DNA of 26,255 nt from DASUTB01 sp036374835 (GCA_036374835.1 DASUTB010000034.1:1-26255), one strand, 5' to 3'. Positions 8,179 through 15,715 are shown, counted from the first letter of the stretch. Numbers and translations are program-made. Notes: generated from the sequence alone by a model not told the origin.

Positions 8179-8664
8179 GTGGCGCTCCCTGCCTACGATC
8201 CGCGCCAGCACCCGCCTCAGCTGCGCGCCAGCGACACCGAGCGCGAGGCAGTGGCGGCGCACGTCCGTGCCGCGATCGATGAGGGACGGCTCCACCTCGA
8301 CGAACTCGACGACCGGCTCGACGCGGTATACCAGGCCCGGACGCACGATGAGCTGGCCAAGGTCATCGAAGACATCGTTCCGGTGCCGCCGCAGCCCCGT
8401 CCGGCGCCGGCCCGGTCACCCGAACCCGGAAGCAGCCGCAAGAAGATCCTTCCCGCATTCGTGCTCGGCGTTACCCCGTTCGGGTTGTTCGGCCTGCACC
8501 GTCACTATGCCGGCCAGCACCGCACCGGTTTCGCCATGATGGTCCTGCTCTTGATCGGTATAGGTGCGCCGGTCGTCGTGTTCTGGTGGCTCTACGACCT
8601 CGTAGTCCTCGCGCTCGGCCGGTTCGAGGACGGCGAGGGCAACATCATGCGCGACTGGCTGTGA
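8179..8664 (+). CDS. DUF1707-TM2 membrane protein
   Basis: 161 aa from GTG 8179, with GGGAG at 8163-8167 as a distant ribosome site; an in-frame GTG at 8161, overlapping guaA, is the alternative. The N-terminus (about 13-65) is a DUF1707 domain: LRASDTEREAVAAHVRAAIDEGRL, then LDELDDRLDAVYQARTHDEL, a short helical module of actinobacterial membrane-associated proteins. A Pro-rich linker leads to a C-terminal TM2 domain, two membrane helices joined by a short turn (FGLFGLHRHYAGQHRTGFAMM, then a hydrophobic stretch ending WWLYDLVVLAL). Function unknown. The next gene overlaps it by 4 nt (GTGA), suggesting a guaA-DUF1707-lipoprotein transcription unit. Confidence 0.8.
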   Translation: MALPAYDPRQHPPQLRASDTEREAVAAHVRAAIDEGRLHLDELDDRLDAVYQARTHDELAKVIEDIVPVPPQPRPAPARSPEPGSSRKKILPAFVLGVTPFGLFGLHRHYAGQHRTGFAMMVLLLIGIGAPVVVFWWLYDLVVLALGRFEDGEGNIMRDWL

Positions 8665-9497
8665 CGCGGAACCGGTGGTCGGGATCCTGCGTCGAAAGAT
8701 TCGTGCGACGACATGCTCTTTTCTGTGCGCTGGCCGTTCTGCTCGTTGCCTGCGGTGACGCGGTGGCGGGGTCCGGCCCCGGCGATCTTGCCGGTCGGAC
8801 GTTCTTGTCGCAGTCGGTGACCGAGGACGGCGCAGCGCGCGAGCTCGTCGGCGGGACGCAGATCTCCGTCCGGTTCCACGACGACGGACGGCTGACCGCT
8901 TCCGCCGGCTGCAACACGCTGCTCGGCGAACTCACGGTCACCGACGACACACTCGAGATCGCCGGCATGGGCATGACCGAGATGGGCTGCGACCCGCCGC
9001 GTATGGAACAGGACCAATGGCTCGCCGGGTTCCTCGACTCGTCCCCGGCGTGGACGCTCGACGGCGACGAGCTGACGCTGTCGTCCGGCGGCACCGAGAT
9101 CGTGCTGCTCGACCGCGAGGTCGCCGACCCGGACCGTCCGCTTGAAGGCACCCGCTGGGTCGTGGACACACTCCTCCGCGGCACCGGCCCGGACGGGGCA
9201 GCCAGCTCCATGGCCGGTGGCACCGAAGGCAGCGCCTGGCTCGAGATCGGCACCGACGGCACGTTCACCGCCAGCAGCGGCTGCCGCGAGTTCCAGGGCA
9301 CCGCCGTCGTGAACAACGGGAGCGTGACATTCAGCGACACCGTCCAGACCGACCAGGCATGCGCTCCGGAGTTCGAGGACCTCGACAGCACGATGACGAT
9401 CGTGCTCGGCGGCGAGGTGGAGTACGAGATCACCGCGGCACGACTCGTGCTCTCACACCCGGACGGCGTCGGCCTCGGCCTGCACGCCGATGAATAG
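8661..9497 (+). CDS. Lipoprotein with two META domains (HslJ-like)
   Basis: 278 aa from GTG 8661, which overlaps the previous stop (GTGA). An in-frame GTG at 8703 would give a shorter and equally good signal peptide. The N-terminus has a basic stretch (FVRRH), a hydrophobic core and the lipobox LVAC with Cys31, so this is a lipid-anchored extracytoplasmic protein. Two META/HslJ-type beta domains follow: about 40-155 (LAGRTFLSQSVTEDG, SAGCNTLLGELTV, MGMTEMGCDPP) and about 160-278 (LEGTRWVVDTLL, SSGCREFQGTAVV, QTDQACAP). The paired Cys in SxGCN/xxGC motifs are typical of META domains. The family is linked to motility and heat-shock proteins in other bacteria; the role here is unknown. A family II repeat begins 3 nt after the stop. 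Confidence 0.8.
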   Translation: MTRNRWSGSCVERFVRRHALFCALAVLLVACGDAVAGSGPGDLAGRTFLSQSVTEDGAARELVGGTQISVRFHDDGRLTASAGCNTLLGELTVTDDTLEIAGMGMTEMGCDPPRMEQDQWLAGFLDSSPAWTLDGDELTLSSGGTEIVLLDREVADPDRPLEGTRWVVDTLLRGTGPDGAASSMAGGTEGSAWLEIGTDGTFTASSGCREFQGTAVVNNGSVTFSDTVQTDQACAPEFEDLDSTMTIVLGGEVEYEITAARLVLSHPDGVGLGLHADE

Positions 9498-9500
9498 CCC

Positions 9501-9619
9501 ACCTCGACGGGATTCGCTCACCAAAACGGAATCCGCTTCGGACAATCGAAGCATTTGGTGCAAAGCAGTGTAATCGAGGTGAGCGAATCCCGTTCCGGTG
9601 CGCGAATCCCGTCGAGGTA
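9501..9619. repeat. Inverted-repeat element, family II copy 1
   Basis: The left arm CGACGGGATTCGCTCACC is matched in inverted orientation by two tandem right arms: GGTGAGCGAATCCCGTTCC (from about 9579) and GGTGCGCGAATCCCGTCGA (from 9598). The spacer of about 50 bp contains GCATTTGGTGCAAAGC. The first 108 bp align without gaps to 10769-10876, with about 15 differences by eye. It starts 3 nt after the lipoprotein stop codon. It resembles a MITE or hairpin element with no coding capacity. Confidence 0.75.
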
Positions 9620-9710
9620 CTTCTGACAACCTCAGCGAAAGCGCCAAGTTATCCACAATCTGTGCTCACGTGCGCGCGGTGGGGCTGCTCGGGCCGTCAG
9701 TTTGGAGCCC

Positions 9711-10769
9711 ATGATTCCCAAGGACATACAGGAACTGATCGCTCGAGGTGGTGGGGTGCTGCTTCGTGGCGACGCCGAGCGAGCAGGTCTAGCTACGAGC
9801 CGGATCTACCCCCTGATCGCCAGCGGTGCACTGACCACCGTCATGCCTGGCTGTTTCGCACGTGCATCGCACGTTGCCAAGCTCGACGCTTGGGGAAGAT
9901 TCGCGTTGGCAGGCCGAGCATTCGCGCTCAGCCACGACGCGTTCCTGACCGGCTGGGCAGCCGCCATGCTATGCAAGCTGCCTACGGTCGGCAGACCGCC
10001 GGCACGGCCGACGGCGATCAGGCCCAAGGCACCGGGACGCGGCTCGCAGAATCTCAAACACGGCCGGCTGCTGGTCGCCGATATTCCTGAGCGGCATCGG
10101 TACCGGCGAGGTCAACTCCGCGTAACGAGCCCCGCCTGGTCAGTTGCCGATGTTGTGCGGACGACGCGGCTGCCGGATGGGCTTGTCGTAGCGGACGCGG
10201 CTGCGCGCAACAACATCGAGTTGGGTGCATTGGTCTCGCTAATGAATCGGTGGCCTGGTATTGCCAAGCTTCGGTGGGTAGCCGAGTACGCCGAACCCAA
10301 TGCGGAAACGCCGATCGAGTCTCTCGGGAGGTTCACGTTCTACGAGTACGACTTCCCGCTCCCGGTCGCCAACGCGTGGGTCGGTCGGGACCGACCTGAA
10401 TGGAGGGTGGACGGCCTCCTTCCCTGGCACTGGTGGGTTAAAGAGGGCGACGGCGCGGTCAAATACAACAACCGGTCAGACGCGTCAGACATCGTGCGCA
10501 AGCAGAACGACCGGGAGTACGCCCTGCGCCGCCTCGGTCTGGAGGTGCTGCGCTACCGATGGGATGACGTCTACCATCGCCGCGGGGACTTCGCCCAGAA
10601 GATCCGTGCCATGTTCCGCGAGCGCCCGCCGCGTAAAGAGCCCGTCCGGTGGTGGAAGGAAGTGCCAGGAGTCGGCCCGGTAGAACCGAAGCCGGAAGAT
10701 TGGCCGTCCCCGCACCCCACGAGAATCGTGCTTCCCGTTGGTTGGCGAGACGACCTGCGCGATTCGTGA
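9711..10769 (+). CDS. AbiEi-like HTH protein with C-terminal PD-(D/E)XK-like (DUF559/Vsr-fold) domain
   Basis: 352 aa from ATG 9711; a TTG at 9702 is the alternative, and GGAG at 9704-9707 is a close ribosome site. The N-terminus (about 5-60) reads as the winged-helix of AbiEi-type antitoxins: VLLRGDAERAGLATSRIYPLIASGAL, then VMPGCFA. The C-terminus (about 200-300) has a nuclease-fold pattern: Glu203, VDGLL (Asp234), VKEGDGAVKY (Glu245, Lys251), then DIVRKQNDREYALRRLGLEVL and RYRWDDV. Such proteins are common in actinobacteria, usually named AbiEi-family antitoxin-domain or DUF559 proteins, and nearly always lack a toxin gene. No AbiEii-like partner is present here. The gene is isolated between two family II repeats and has more A/T at third positions than its neighbours, hinting at horizontal origin. 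Nuclease activity is not established. Confidence 0.65.
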   Translation: MIPKDIQELIARGGGVLLRGDAERAGLATSRIYPLIASGALTTVMPGCFARASHVAKLDAWGRFALAGRAFALSHDAFLTGWAAAMLCKLPTVGRPPARPTAIRPKAPGRGSQNLKHGRLLVADIPERHRYRRGQLRVTSPAWSVADVVRTTRLPDGLVVADAAARNNIELGALVSLMNRWPGIAKLRWVAEYAEPNAETPIESLGRFTFYEYDFPLPVANAWVGRDRPEWRVDGLLPWHWWVKEGDGAVKYNNRSDASDIVRKQNDREYALRRLGLEVLRYRWDDVYHRRGDFAQKIRAMFRERPPRKEPVRWWKEVPGVGPVEPKPEDWPSPHPTRIVLPVGWRDDLRDS

Positions 10770-10876
10770 CTTCGACGGGATTCGCTCACCGGAACGGGAT
10801 CTGGTTCGGACAAGCGGAGCATTTAGAGCAAAGCGGCGTCATCAAGGTGAGCGAATCCCGTTCCGGTGAGCGAATC
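10769..10876. repeat. Inverted-repeat element, family II copy 2
   Basis: A perfect 22-bp inverted repeat (GATTCGCTCACCGGAACGGG plus AT at 10779-10800, and its complement at 10855-10876) flanks a 54-bp spacer containing GCATTTAGAGCAAAGC. It fills the whole gap between two convergent genes: its first base is the last base of the upstream TGA, and its last base belongs to the stop codon of the minus-strand gene. It is homologous to the copy at 9501. Confidence 0.8.
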
Positions 10877-11076
10877 TAGTCGTCCTGCTTGCTGCGCAGC
10901 CGGCTGATCGAAGCGACGAGTCCGGCAAGGCCGATGGAGACCAGCAGGACGGGCGTGGCGACCTCCAGACCGGGTAGGCCCATGACATCTAGTTCGACGA
11001 GCGACCACATCGCACTAACTCCAAGGAAGATCAAGCCGAATACGAGCGAAGCAACATCTACGTCGTGGCGTTTCAT
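10876..11076 (-). CDS. Small two-helix membrane protein
   Basis: 66 aa. ATG 11076 overlaps the TGA of the upstream PspC-domain gene (ATGA), the main reason to accept so short a gene. It has two predicted membrane helices, about 10-26 (ASLVFGLIFLGVSAMWSLV) and about 38-56 (VATPVLLVSIGLAGLVASI), and a basic end (RLRSKQDD). No family was recognised with certainty; small proteins of this shape often follow PspC-domain genes in actinobacteria. It probably works in the membrane with its operon partner. Its stop codon touches repeat family II. Confidence 0.7.
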   Translation of the reverse strand: MKRHDVDVASLVFGLIFLGVSAMWSLVELDVMGLPGLEVATPVLLVSIGLAGLVASISRLRSKQDD

Positions 11077-12551
11077 CGGGCGACCCCCTGGTCACCGAGT
11101 TCGGTTGCAGGCAGGTCGGCCCGCTCCACGAGGATCTCGCCCAACTTCAGTGACAAGTCGAGGGTGAGTACACCGCCGCCGGCGCCGTCCGGGCCGGCGT
11201 CGGTCACCGTGATGTCCTGGTGGCCGCCGACGTCCGTATCGAAGGCGGCGATGTGTCCCATGCCGGTGCTGGCGTTGAGGGTGACGTCGACTTCCGGTGG
11301 CACGATGATCTGCAGTTGGCCGACGTTCTGGCTGATGTCCAGTACGCGCCCATCGTCGGGTGGGAACTCCAGGTCGGTCAGGTCATAGACGACGCGTCCC
11401 ATGCCGTGCGACTGCGGACCCTCGGGAAGCTCGGCCGCGTCGTCGATGGTGATCAATCGGTCCTCGCCGGTCAGATCCCAGTCGAGCACGTCGCCGACAG
11501 CGGTCACCGGGAGCGCAATGAGTGTGCCGATCAAGCCCAAGGCGATCAAGCCACGAGATCGGCCGAACCACGCGCCGATCAGCAGACCTGCTCCGATGAT
11601 CGCCAGCGCCAGTGCGACGTAGGCAGAGGCGGGTATCGCCGGGCCCGCCGCGTCCACGATGGCCAAGATGCCCAACGCCACCGCCGCCACGCTGAGCGTC
11701 AGCGCGCCGAGGTTGGACCTCGGTGGCTTGCCGTCCGCGACCGGGGGTTCGGGAACCTCGAATCCGGTCTGCCCGATATCCGAGGCGGGCCAGTCCGGCG
11801 GGTCCGGCCACGCTGACGCCGGCTCGGCGGTGAACGAATGCACGTACTCCGGATGTTGGCCCGATGCGGCGGCACCGGATGGCTCGGGCCTGCGGAACTC
11901 GTCAGCCTCAATGCCGTGTGGCTCGTCCTCGACGGAAGGGTGCTCGGCCGCCGTGTCGCCTTCTACGGTGTCCGCGTCGCCCGACGCTACGTGATCATCC
12001 GGGCTTGCGGCACCGGTGGTCGCGTCGTCGGACGTAGGACCGGTCGGCTCCCCGTCGGGTACACGGTCGGTGAATCGGCTCGTGGGAGCGTCACCGTCGC
12101 GCCGCATCAGCACGATGACACCCGCAGCGGCGAGCACGAGAAGCACCGGGCCGATACCGGAGCCGAAGGTGGCGCCGGCCGCGAAGAGGACGGCGAGAGT
12201 CAGCCCACCGGCCAGCCAGAGTGTCGCCGGCTCCGGACGGTCGTCGCTGCGACCCAGGGCCTGCTCCGCGATGGATCGGTCGGCACCTTCATCCGGGATG
12301 AGCAGCCAGCCCGCCGCGTAGATCACAATGCCGACGCCGCCGAAGACGGCGAGCACCACGGTGACGATACGCAACAGCACCGGGTCGATGCCGAGGCGCT
12401 GGGCCAGCCCGCCGAGAACGCCGGCGAGCATGCGTTCGTCGCGGCTGCGGCGCAGCCCTCGCAGGCCCTCGGCGGCACCGTGCGGCTTGTCCGTGGTGCC
12501 GTGCGGCTTCTCCCCGGCGTCCGGTGCCGGCGAGGTCGGTTGTTCGGTCAC
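11073..12551 (-). CDS. PspC-domain multi-pass membrane protein
   Basis: 492 aa from GTG 12551 (weak ribosome site). After a polar N-terminus, a PspC domain runs about 32-90: LRRSRDERMLAGVLGGLAQRLGI, then VLLRIVTVVLAVFGGVGIVIY and AAGWLLIPDEG. Two more helices follow (about 110-150), then a long acidic, Gly/Ala/Pro/Thr-rich cytoplasmic-type linker (about 152-275), four more helices (about 283-360), and a C-terminal soluble beta-rich region (about 365-480; VYDLTDLEFPPDD, LDISQNVGQLQIIVPPEVDV, LNASTGMGHIAAFD) resembling the repeated-strand DUF2154/adhesin-like domain of LiaF-type proteins. PspC and LiaF-like modules belong to envelope-stress responses. It is divergent from a PspC-fused kinase, suggesting that the two form one sensing module. 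Confidence 0.85.
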   Translation of the reverse strand: MTEQPTSPAPDAGEKPHGTTDKPHGAAEGLRGLRRSRDERMLAGVLGGLAQRLGIDPVLLRIVTVVLAVFGGVGIVIYAAGWLLIPDEGADRSIAEQALGRSDDRPEPATLWLAGGLTLAVLFAAGATFGSGIGPVLLVLAAAGVIVLMRRDGDAPTSRFTDRVPDGEPTGPTSDDATTGAASPDDHVASGDADTVEGDTAAEHPSVEDEPHGIEADEFRRPEPSGAAASGQHPEYVHSFTAEPASAWPDPPDWPASDIGQTGFEVPEPPVADGKPPRSNLGALTLSVAAVALGILAIVDAAGPAIPASAYVALALAIIGAGLLIGAWFGRSRGLIALGLIGTLIALPVTAVGDVLDWDLTGEDRLITIDDAAELPEGPQSHGMGRVVYDLTDLEFPPDDGRVLDISQNVGQLQIIVPPEVDVTLNASTGMGHIAAFDTDVGGHQDITVTDAGPDGAGGGVLTLDLSLKLGEILVERADLPATELGDQGVAR

Positions 12552-12602
12552 GCTTCGATGGTGCTCGAGGAGACGAAGATCCCGCTACTGGGGATCGCCC
12601 CG

Positions 12603-12628
12603 GTTATACCCTGAGAACCCGTCAGGGT
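12603..12628. promoter_or_regulatory. -10 element and inverted-repeat operator in the PspC divergent promoter
   Basis: Minus-strand TATAAC (12608-12603) is a good -10 for the PspC-protein gene, about 51 nt from its GTG. Directly upstream of it, overlapping by one base, is the inverted repeat ACCCTGA (12608-12614), 7 nt, TCAGGGT (12622-12628). It sits between the PspC gene and the kinase-regulator pair, the expected place for autoregulation by the encoded LuxR-type regulator. Confidence 0.45.
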
Positions 12629-12670
12629 GAGTGCAGGGCGTTCCCTCATAGCGGTTGACGAACAAAGCGT

Positions 12671-14002
12671 GTGACCATCAATAGCGTGACCACCAGTCCG
12701 ACCCATGCCGGCACCGCGCCGCGATTCGTGCGCGTGTCGGACGGGCGGTTGCTCGGAGGTGTCGGAACCGGACTGGCCGAACACCTCGGGCTGCAGCCCT
12801 TGACGGTCCGGGTCTGGTTCGCGTTGCTCTCGGCGGTCATGGGCTTCGGGATCGTGCTCTACGTCGCGTTGTGGATGTTCACGCCGCTCGACAGCAACCT
12901 GGCCGAGCGGGAAGCACCCGCCGGCATGGCCGCGGCCGCCCGTGCCGGCAGGCGGCAGCGGCTGCGGTTCGTGCCCCGACCGGGCGACATCGGCCAGCTG
13001 GTGGCCCTCGGTGCGTTCACCGCCGGCGCCGTGTGGCTCGTCCAGCTCACACCGTTGGGTGTCAGCCCGCAGGTGCTGATCCCGCTGCTGCTGGCCGTCG
13101 GTGGCGTCGCGCTGATCTGGCGCTCGGCCGATGAGCAGGAGCGACGGCGGATGGCCGAGCTGTCTCCGAAGGCGCCATGGCTGGCTGCGATCACCGGCGG
13201 CGGGCGGCGTGCCGTCCTCATCCGGCTCTTCGCGGGTTCGGTCGCGATCGTGCTCGGTGTGTTCGCGTTCCTGGCCGGTCAGGGTGAGTTGTACGCGCTG
13301 CGTGACGGGCTCATCGGCCTCCTCGCGCTGCTGATGGGCGTTGTGCTGATCGCCGGGCCATGGCTTTGGCGGATCTGGCGCGACCTCAACGAAGAGCGTC
13401 GGGAGCGGATCGTCTCCCAGGAACGTGCCGACATGGCCGCGCATCTGCACGACTCGGTGCTCCAGACGTTGGCGCTGATCCAGAAGCGGGCGGGAGACCC
13501 GCGGGCGGTCGTCACCCTGGCCCGGCGGCAGGAGCGGGACCTGCGGCGCTGGCTGTTCGAGTCGAACGAGGGCGACGAGACATCGTTCAGCACTGCGCTG
13601 AAGCGGATGGCCGTGGAGGTCGAAGAGTCGCACGGCATACCCGTCGAGGTGGTCACGGTCGGCGAGGGCGAGATCAACGATGCCCGCCGTGCGGTGCTCA
13701 ACGCCGCCAGGGAGGCGGCCGTCAACGCTGCGAAACACTCGGGCGCAGACCTGGTCGACGTGTTCGCCGAGATCTCCGACGGCGGTGTTGAGGTGTTCGT
13801 GCGCGACAGGGGCGTCGGATTCGATCCCGAAGATGTGCCGGACGACCGGCTCGGTGTGCGACGCTCGATAGTGGAGCGGATGGAGCGGCACGGCGGGCAC
13901 GCCACGATTCGTTCGGCTCCAGGGGAGGGCACCGAGGTGCGCCTGTCCACATACGACGGGGCGGCAGCGTCCGCGCCGCAGGAAGGGACCACTCATGACT
14001 GA
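12671..14002 (+). CDS. PspC-domain-fused sensor histidine kinase (HisKA_3 type)
   Basis: 443 aa from GTG 12671 (GTG 12686 is the alternative). The N-terminal PspC domain (about 18-75) reads FVRVSDGRLLGGVGTGLAEHLG, then TVRVWFALLSAVMGFGIVLYVALWMFTP. Further helices lie at about 106-125, 132-150, 185-203 and 211-233, then a HisKA_3 helix with ERADMAAHLHDSVLQTLALIQ (phospho-acceptor His260). The HATPase_c domain has an N-box (REAAVNAAKHSGA), a G1 box (RDRGVGFD) and the closing GEGTEVRLSTY. PspC is a membrane-stress sensing or docking module, so the fused kinase probably reports envelope damage. Its 3' end overlaps the regulator by 8 nt. It is divergent from another PspC protein and shares that promoter region. 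Confidence 0.92.
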   Translation: MTINSVTTSPTHAGTAPRFVRVSDGRLLGGVGTGLAEHLGLQPLTVRVWFALLSAVMGFGIVLYVALWMFTPLDSNLAEREAPAGMAAAARAGRRQRLRFVPRPGDIGQLVALGAFTAGAVWLVQLTPLGVSPQVLIPLLLAVGGVALIWRSADEQERRRMAELSPKAPWLAAITGGGRRAVLIRLFAGSVAIVLGVFAFLAGQGELYALRDGLIGLLALLMGVVLIAGPWLWRIWRDLNEERRERIVSQERADMAAHLHDSVLQTLALIQKRAGDPRAVVTLARRQERDLRRWLFESNEGDETSFSTALKRMAVEVEESHGIPVEVVTVGEGEINDARRAVLNAAREAAVNAAKHSGADLVDVFAEISDGGVEVFVRDRGVGFDPEDVPDDRLGVRRSIVERMERHGGHATIRSAPGEGTEVRLSTYDGAAASAPQEGTTHD

Positions 14003-14645
14003 CCCGACACGTGTAGTGCTGGTGGACGATCACGCGATGTTCCGCACCGGGGTCCGCTCCGAGCTGGAGAGCGCCGGCGACTCGGTGACGGTCGTCGGCG
14101 AGGCGGCCGATGTCGGTGAGGCGGTGCAGGTGATCGCCAAGACCGAACCGGACGTCGTCCTTCTCGACGTTCACCTACCGGGCGGTGGAGGCACCGAGGT
14201 GCTGCGCCAGGTCGGTGCGAAGCATCCGGACGTACGGTTCCTGGCGTTGTCGGTCTCGGACGCCGCGGAGGACGTCATCGGGACGATTCGCGGTGGGGCG
14301 CGGGGTTACGTCACCAAGTCGATCACCGGTGAGGACCTGGTCGCCGCGATCAAGCGGGTCGCCGAGGGCGATGCGGTGTTCTCGCCGCGGCTCGCGGGGT
14401 TCGTGCTCGACGCCTTCGCCGGTGGGGACGCGCCAAGCATCGAAGAGGATCTCGACCGGCTGACCCAACGCGAGCGCGAGGTGCTGCGCCTGATCGCGCG
14501 CGGCTACGCCTACAAAGAGGTCGCCAAGGAGCTGTTCATCTCCATCAAGACGGTGGAGACGCACGTGTCGGCCGTGCTGCGCAAGCTGCAACTGTCCAAC
14601 CGGTACGAGTTGACGCGCTGGGCCGCCGACCGCCGCCTCGTGTAG
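13995..14645 (+). CDS. LuxR/NarL-family response regulator, partner of the PspC kinase
   Basis: 216 aa from ATG 13995, overlapping the kinase gene by 8 nt with GGAAGGGACC upstream. The receiver domain has DD11-12, phospho-acceptor Asp58 (VVLLDVHLP), the switch Ser (LALSVSD) and Lys in GYVTKSI. The C-terminal LuxR helix-turn-helix (about 152-210) reads LTQREREVLRLIARGYAYKE, then ISIKTVETHVSAVLRKL, then LTRWAADR. It is cognate to the preceding kinase by overlap. Likely targets are its own operon and the divergent PspC gene, where an inverted repeat at 12608-12628 is a candidate site. Its TAG stop is the first triplet of a large hairpin. Confidence 0.95.
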   Translation: MTDPTRVVLVDDHAMFRTGVRSELESAGDSVTVVGEAADVGEAVQVIAKTEPDVVLLDVHLPGGGGTEVLRQVGAKHPDVRFLALSVSDAAEDVIGTIRGGARGYVTKSITGEDLVAAIKRVAEGDAVFSPRLAGFVLDAFAGGDAPSIEEDLDRLTQREREVLRLIARGYAYKEVAKELFISIKTVETHVSAVLRKLQLSNRYELTRWAADRRLV

Positions 14646-14734
14646 TTCGATCACGTTCGGCAGGCCTAGCAACATCACAACAGGTCTGCACGCATGGTGT
14701 GATGTCGCTACGCCTGCCGAACGTGATCGAACTA
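14643..14734. repeat. Large hairpin / MITE-like inverted repeat (family III)
   Basis: Two 37-nt arms, 14643-14679 and 14698-14734, are inverted complements with only two mismatches, separated by an 18-nt loop. The arms begin TAGTTCGATCACGTTCGGCA and end ACATCACA. The left arm starts exactly with the TAG stop codon of the response regulator, and the right arm ends 12 nt before the -10 box of the next gene. Such long near-perfect arms exceed a normal terminator, though it may act as one. No sequence similarity to families I or II. Confidence 0.85.
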
Positions 14735-14745
14735 CCAAGGGCAAG

Positions 14746-14751
14746 TAGGCT
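14746..14751 (+). promoter_or_regulatory. -10 element (TAGGCT), leaderless type
   Basis: TAGGCT is followed by 8 nt and the ATG at 14760, with no ribosome site. It lies just beyond hairpin family III. Confidence 0.4.
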
Positions 14752-14759
14752 GCGCCGAC

Positions 14760-15113
14760 ATGGACATCGTCTACAACCTCCTCGTCGTCCTGCACTTCCT
14801 TGGTTTGGCCAGCCTCATCGGCGGCTGGATGGTGCAACTGAGCGCCCGCGAGAGGGTGGTCAACTCCGCGATGCTGCACGGCGTCTACACGCAGCTGGTG
14901 ACCGGCATCGCCCTCGTAGGGCTCGCCGAGGGCGTCGATTCGCTGGACAGGGAGATCGACAACGCCAAGATCGGCGTCAAGCTGGCCGTCGCGCTGGTGA
15001 TCGCCATTTTCGGCTGGCTCAATCGCAAGCGGACGGCCGTCTCCGACTGGATCTTCTACCTGATCGCGACGCTGTCGGTGGTCAACGTCGTGATCGCGGT
15101 GTTCTGGACCTAG
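14760..15113 (+). CDS. Small conserved integral membrane protein
   Basis: 117 aa from ATG 14760, placed by the -10 box 8 nt upstream. Four predicted helices: about 4-24 (VYNLLVVLHFLGLASLIGGWM), 43-58 (TQLVTGIALVGLAEGV), 70-86 (GVKLAVALVIAIFGWLN) and 96-116 (WIFYLIATLSVVNVVIAVFW). The start VVLHFLGLASLIGGW resembles conserved actinobacterial four-helix proteins of unknown function; the His and Gly-rich helix 1 faintly recalls DoxX/CopD-like membrane proteins, but no family claim is made. The nucleosidase-like gene follows after 3 nt, so the two are probably cotranscribed. Confidence 0.75.
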   Translation: MDIVYNLLVVLHFLGLASLIGGWMVQLSARERVVNSAMLHGVYTQLVTGIALVGLAEGVDSLDREIDNAKIGVKLAVALVIAIFGWLNRKRTAVSDWIFYLIATLSVVNVVIAVFWT

Positions 15114-15116
15114 GCC

Positions 15117-15683
15117 ATGCGGCTGCGCGGTGAGATTCGCGCCGACCGCCCACTCGTGGTCGTGGCGATCGAGGAAGAGGCGGCGTATCTCGGTGACCGG
15201 CTGCCCGCCCTGCTGACCGGTGTCGGCAAGGTGAACGCGGCCGTCGCCGTGTCGGCGGCGCTGGCCACGGCGCGCCCGGCTGAGGTGATCAACGTTGGAA
15301 CCGCCGGCTCCGTCCGGTCGGGGTACGAGGGGACGCACGAAGTGTCGCGGGTGATCCAGCACGACCTCGACGACGAACTCCTGCAGGCGTTGACCGGGAG
15401 GTCGTTCGCCGCTCCGATCGAACTCAGTGGGGACGGGCCGACGCTGGCAACCGGTGACGTCTTCGTCTCGTCGACCGCTGATCGTGACCGGATCGGCACC
15501 GTGGCGGACCTGGTCGACATGGAGGGGTACGCGGTGGCCGTGGCAGCACGGCGGGCCGGTGTGCCGGTGCGCCTGGTCAAGCACGTGAGCGACACCGCCG
15601 ACGACGGGGCGGCGCACAGCTGGAAGGACTCGGTGGACGACGCCGCGCGGCGGCTCGCCGAATGGCTGGCGGACAACTGCTAG
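15117..15683 (+). CDS. Nucleosidase-like protein (PNP/UDP phosphorylase superfamily)
   Basis: 188 aa, from ATG 15117, three nt after the previous stop. It has the nucleoside phosphorylase/nucleosidase fold: VVVAIEEEAAYL near the start (acidic residues 19-21), TGVGKVNAAVAVSAAL (34-49), VINVGTAGSV (58-66), TGDVFVS, VDMEGYAVAVAARRAGVPV (133-151, with Met135 and Glu136 in the ribose-binding position) and VKHVSDTADD (Asp159 as the likely base-protonating residue). These are the hallmarks of methylthioadenosine/S-adenosylhomocysteine nucleosidase relatives, which cleave the N-glycosidic bond of purine nucleosides. It is shorter than typical enzymes (about 230 aa), mainly in the middle of the protein. 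Activity is likely; the substrate is not certain. Confidence 0.8.
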   Translation: MRLRGEIRADRPLVVVAIEEEAAYLGDRLPALLTGVGKVNAAVAVSAALATARPAEVINVGTAGSVRSGYEGTHEVSRVIQHDLDDELLQALTGRSFAAPIELSGDGPTLATGDVFVSSTADRDRIGTVADLVDMEGYAVAVAARRAGVPVRLVKHVSDTADDGAAHSWKDSVDDAARRLAEWLADNC

Positions 15684-15715
15684 ACGTCGCGTTCCCCGGT
15701 CGCCTACGTCGGTGT

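Noticed and set aside
10649..10879. Short frame running from the AbiEi-like gene through repeat family II
   Set aside because: The reading frame crosses an inverted repeat and has no ribosome site or domain; it is a by-product of the repeat.
11161..11175. TGAGTAC half-site as a second MacR box
   Set aside because: Only half the palindrome is present and it lies inside a coding region.
12548..13996. 482-codon minus-strand open frame opposite the PspC kinase
   Set aside because: Shadow of the kinase gene; low-complexity Arg/Gln/His-rich product with no recognisable motif.
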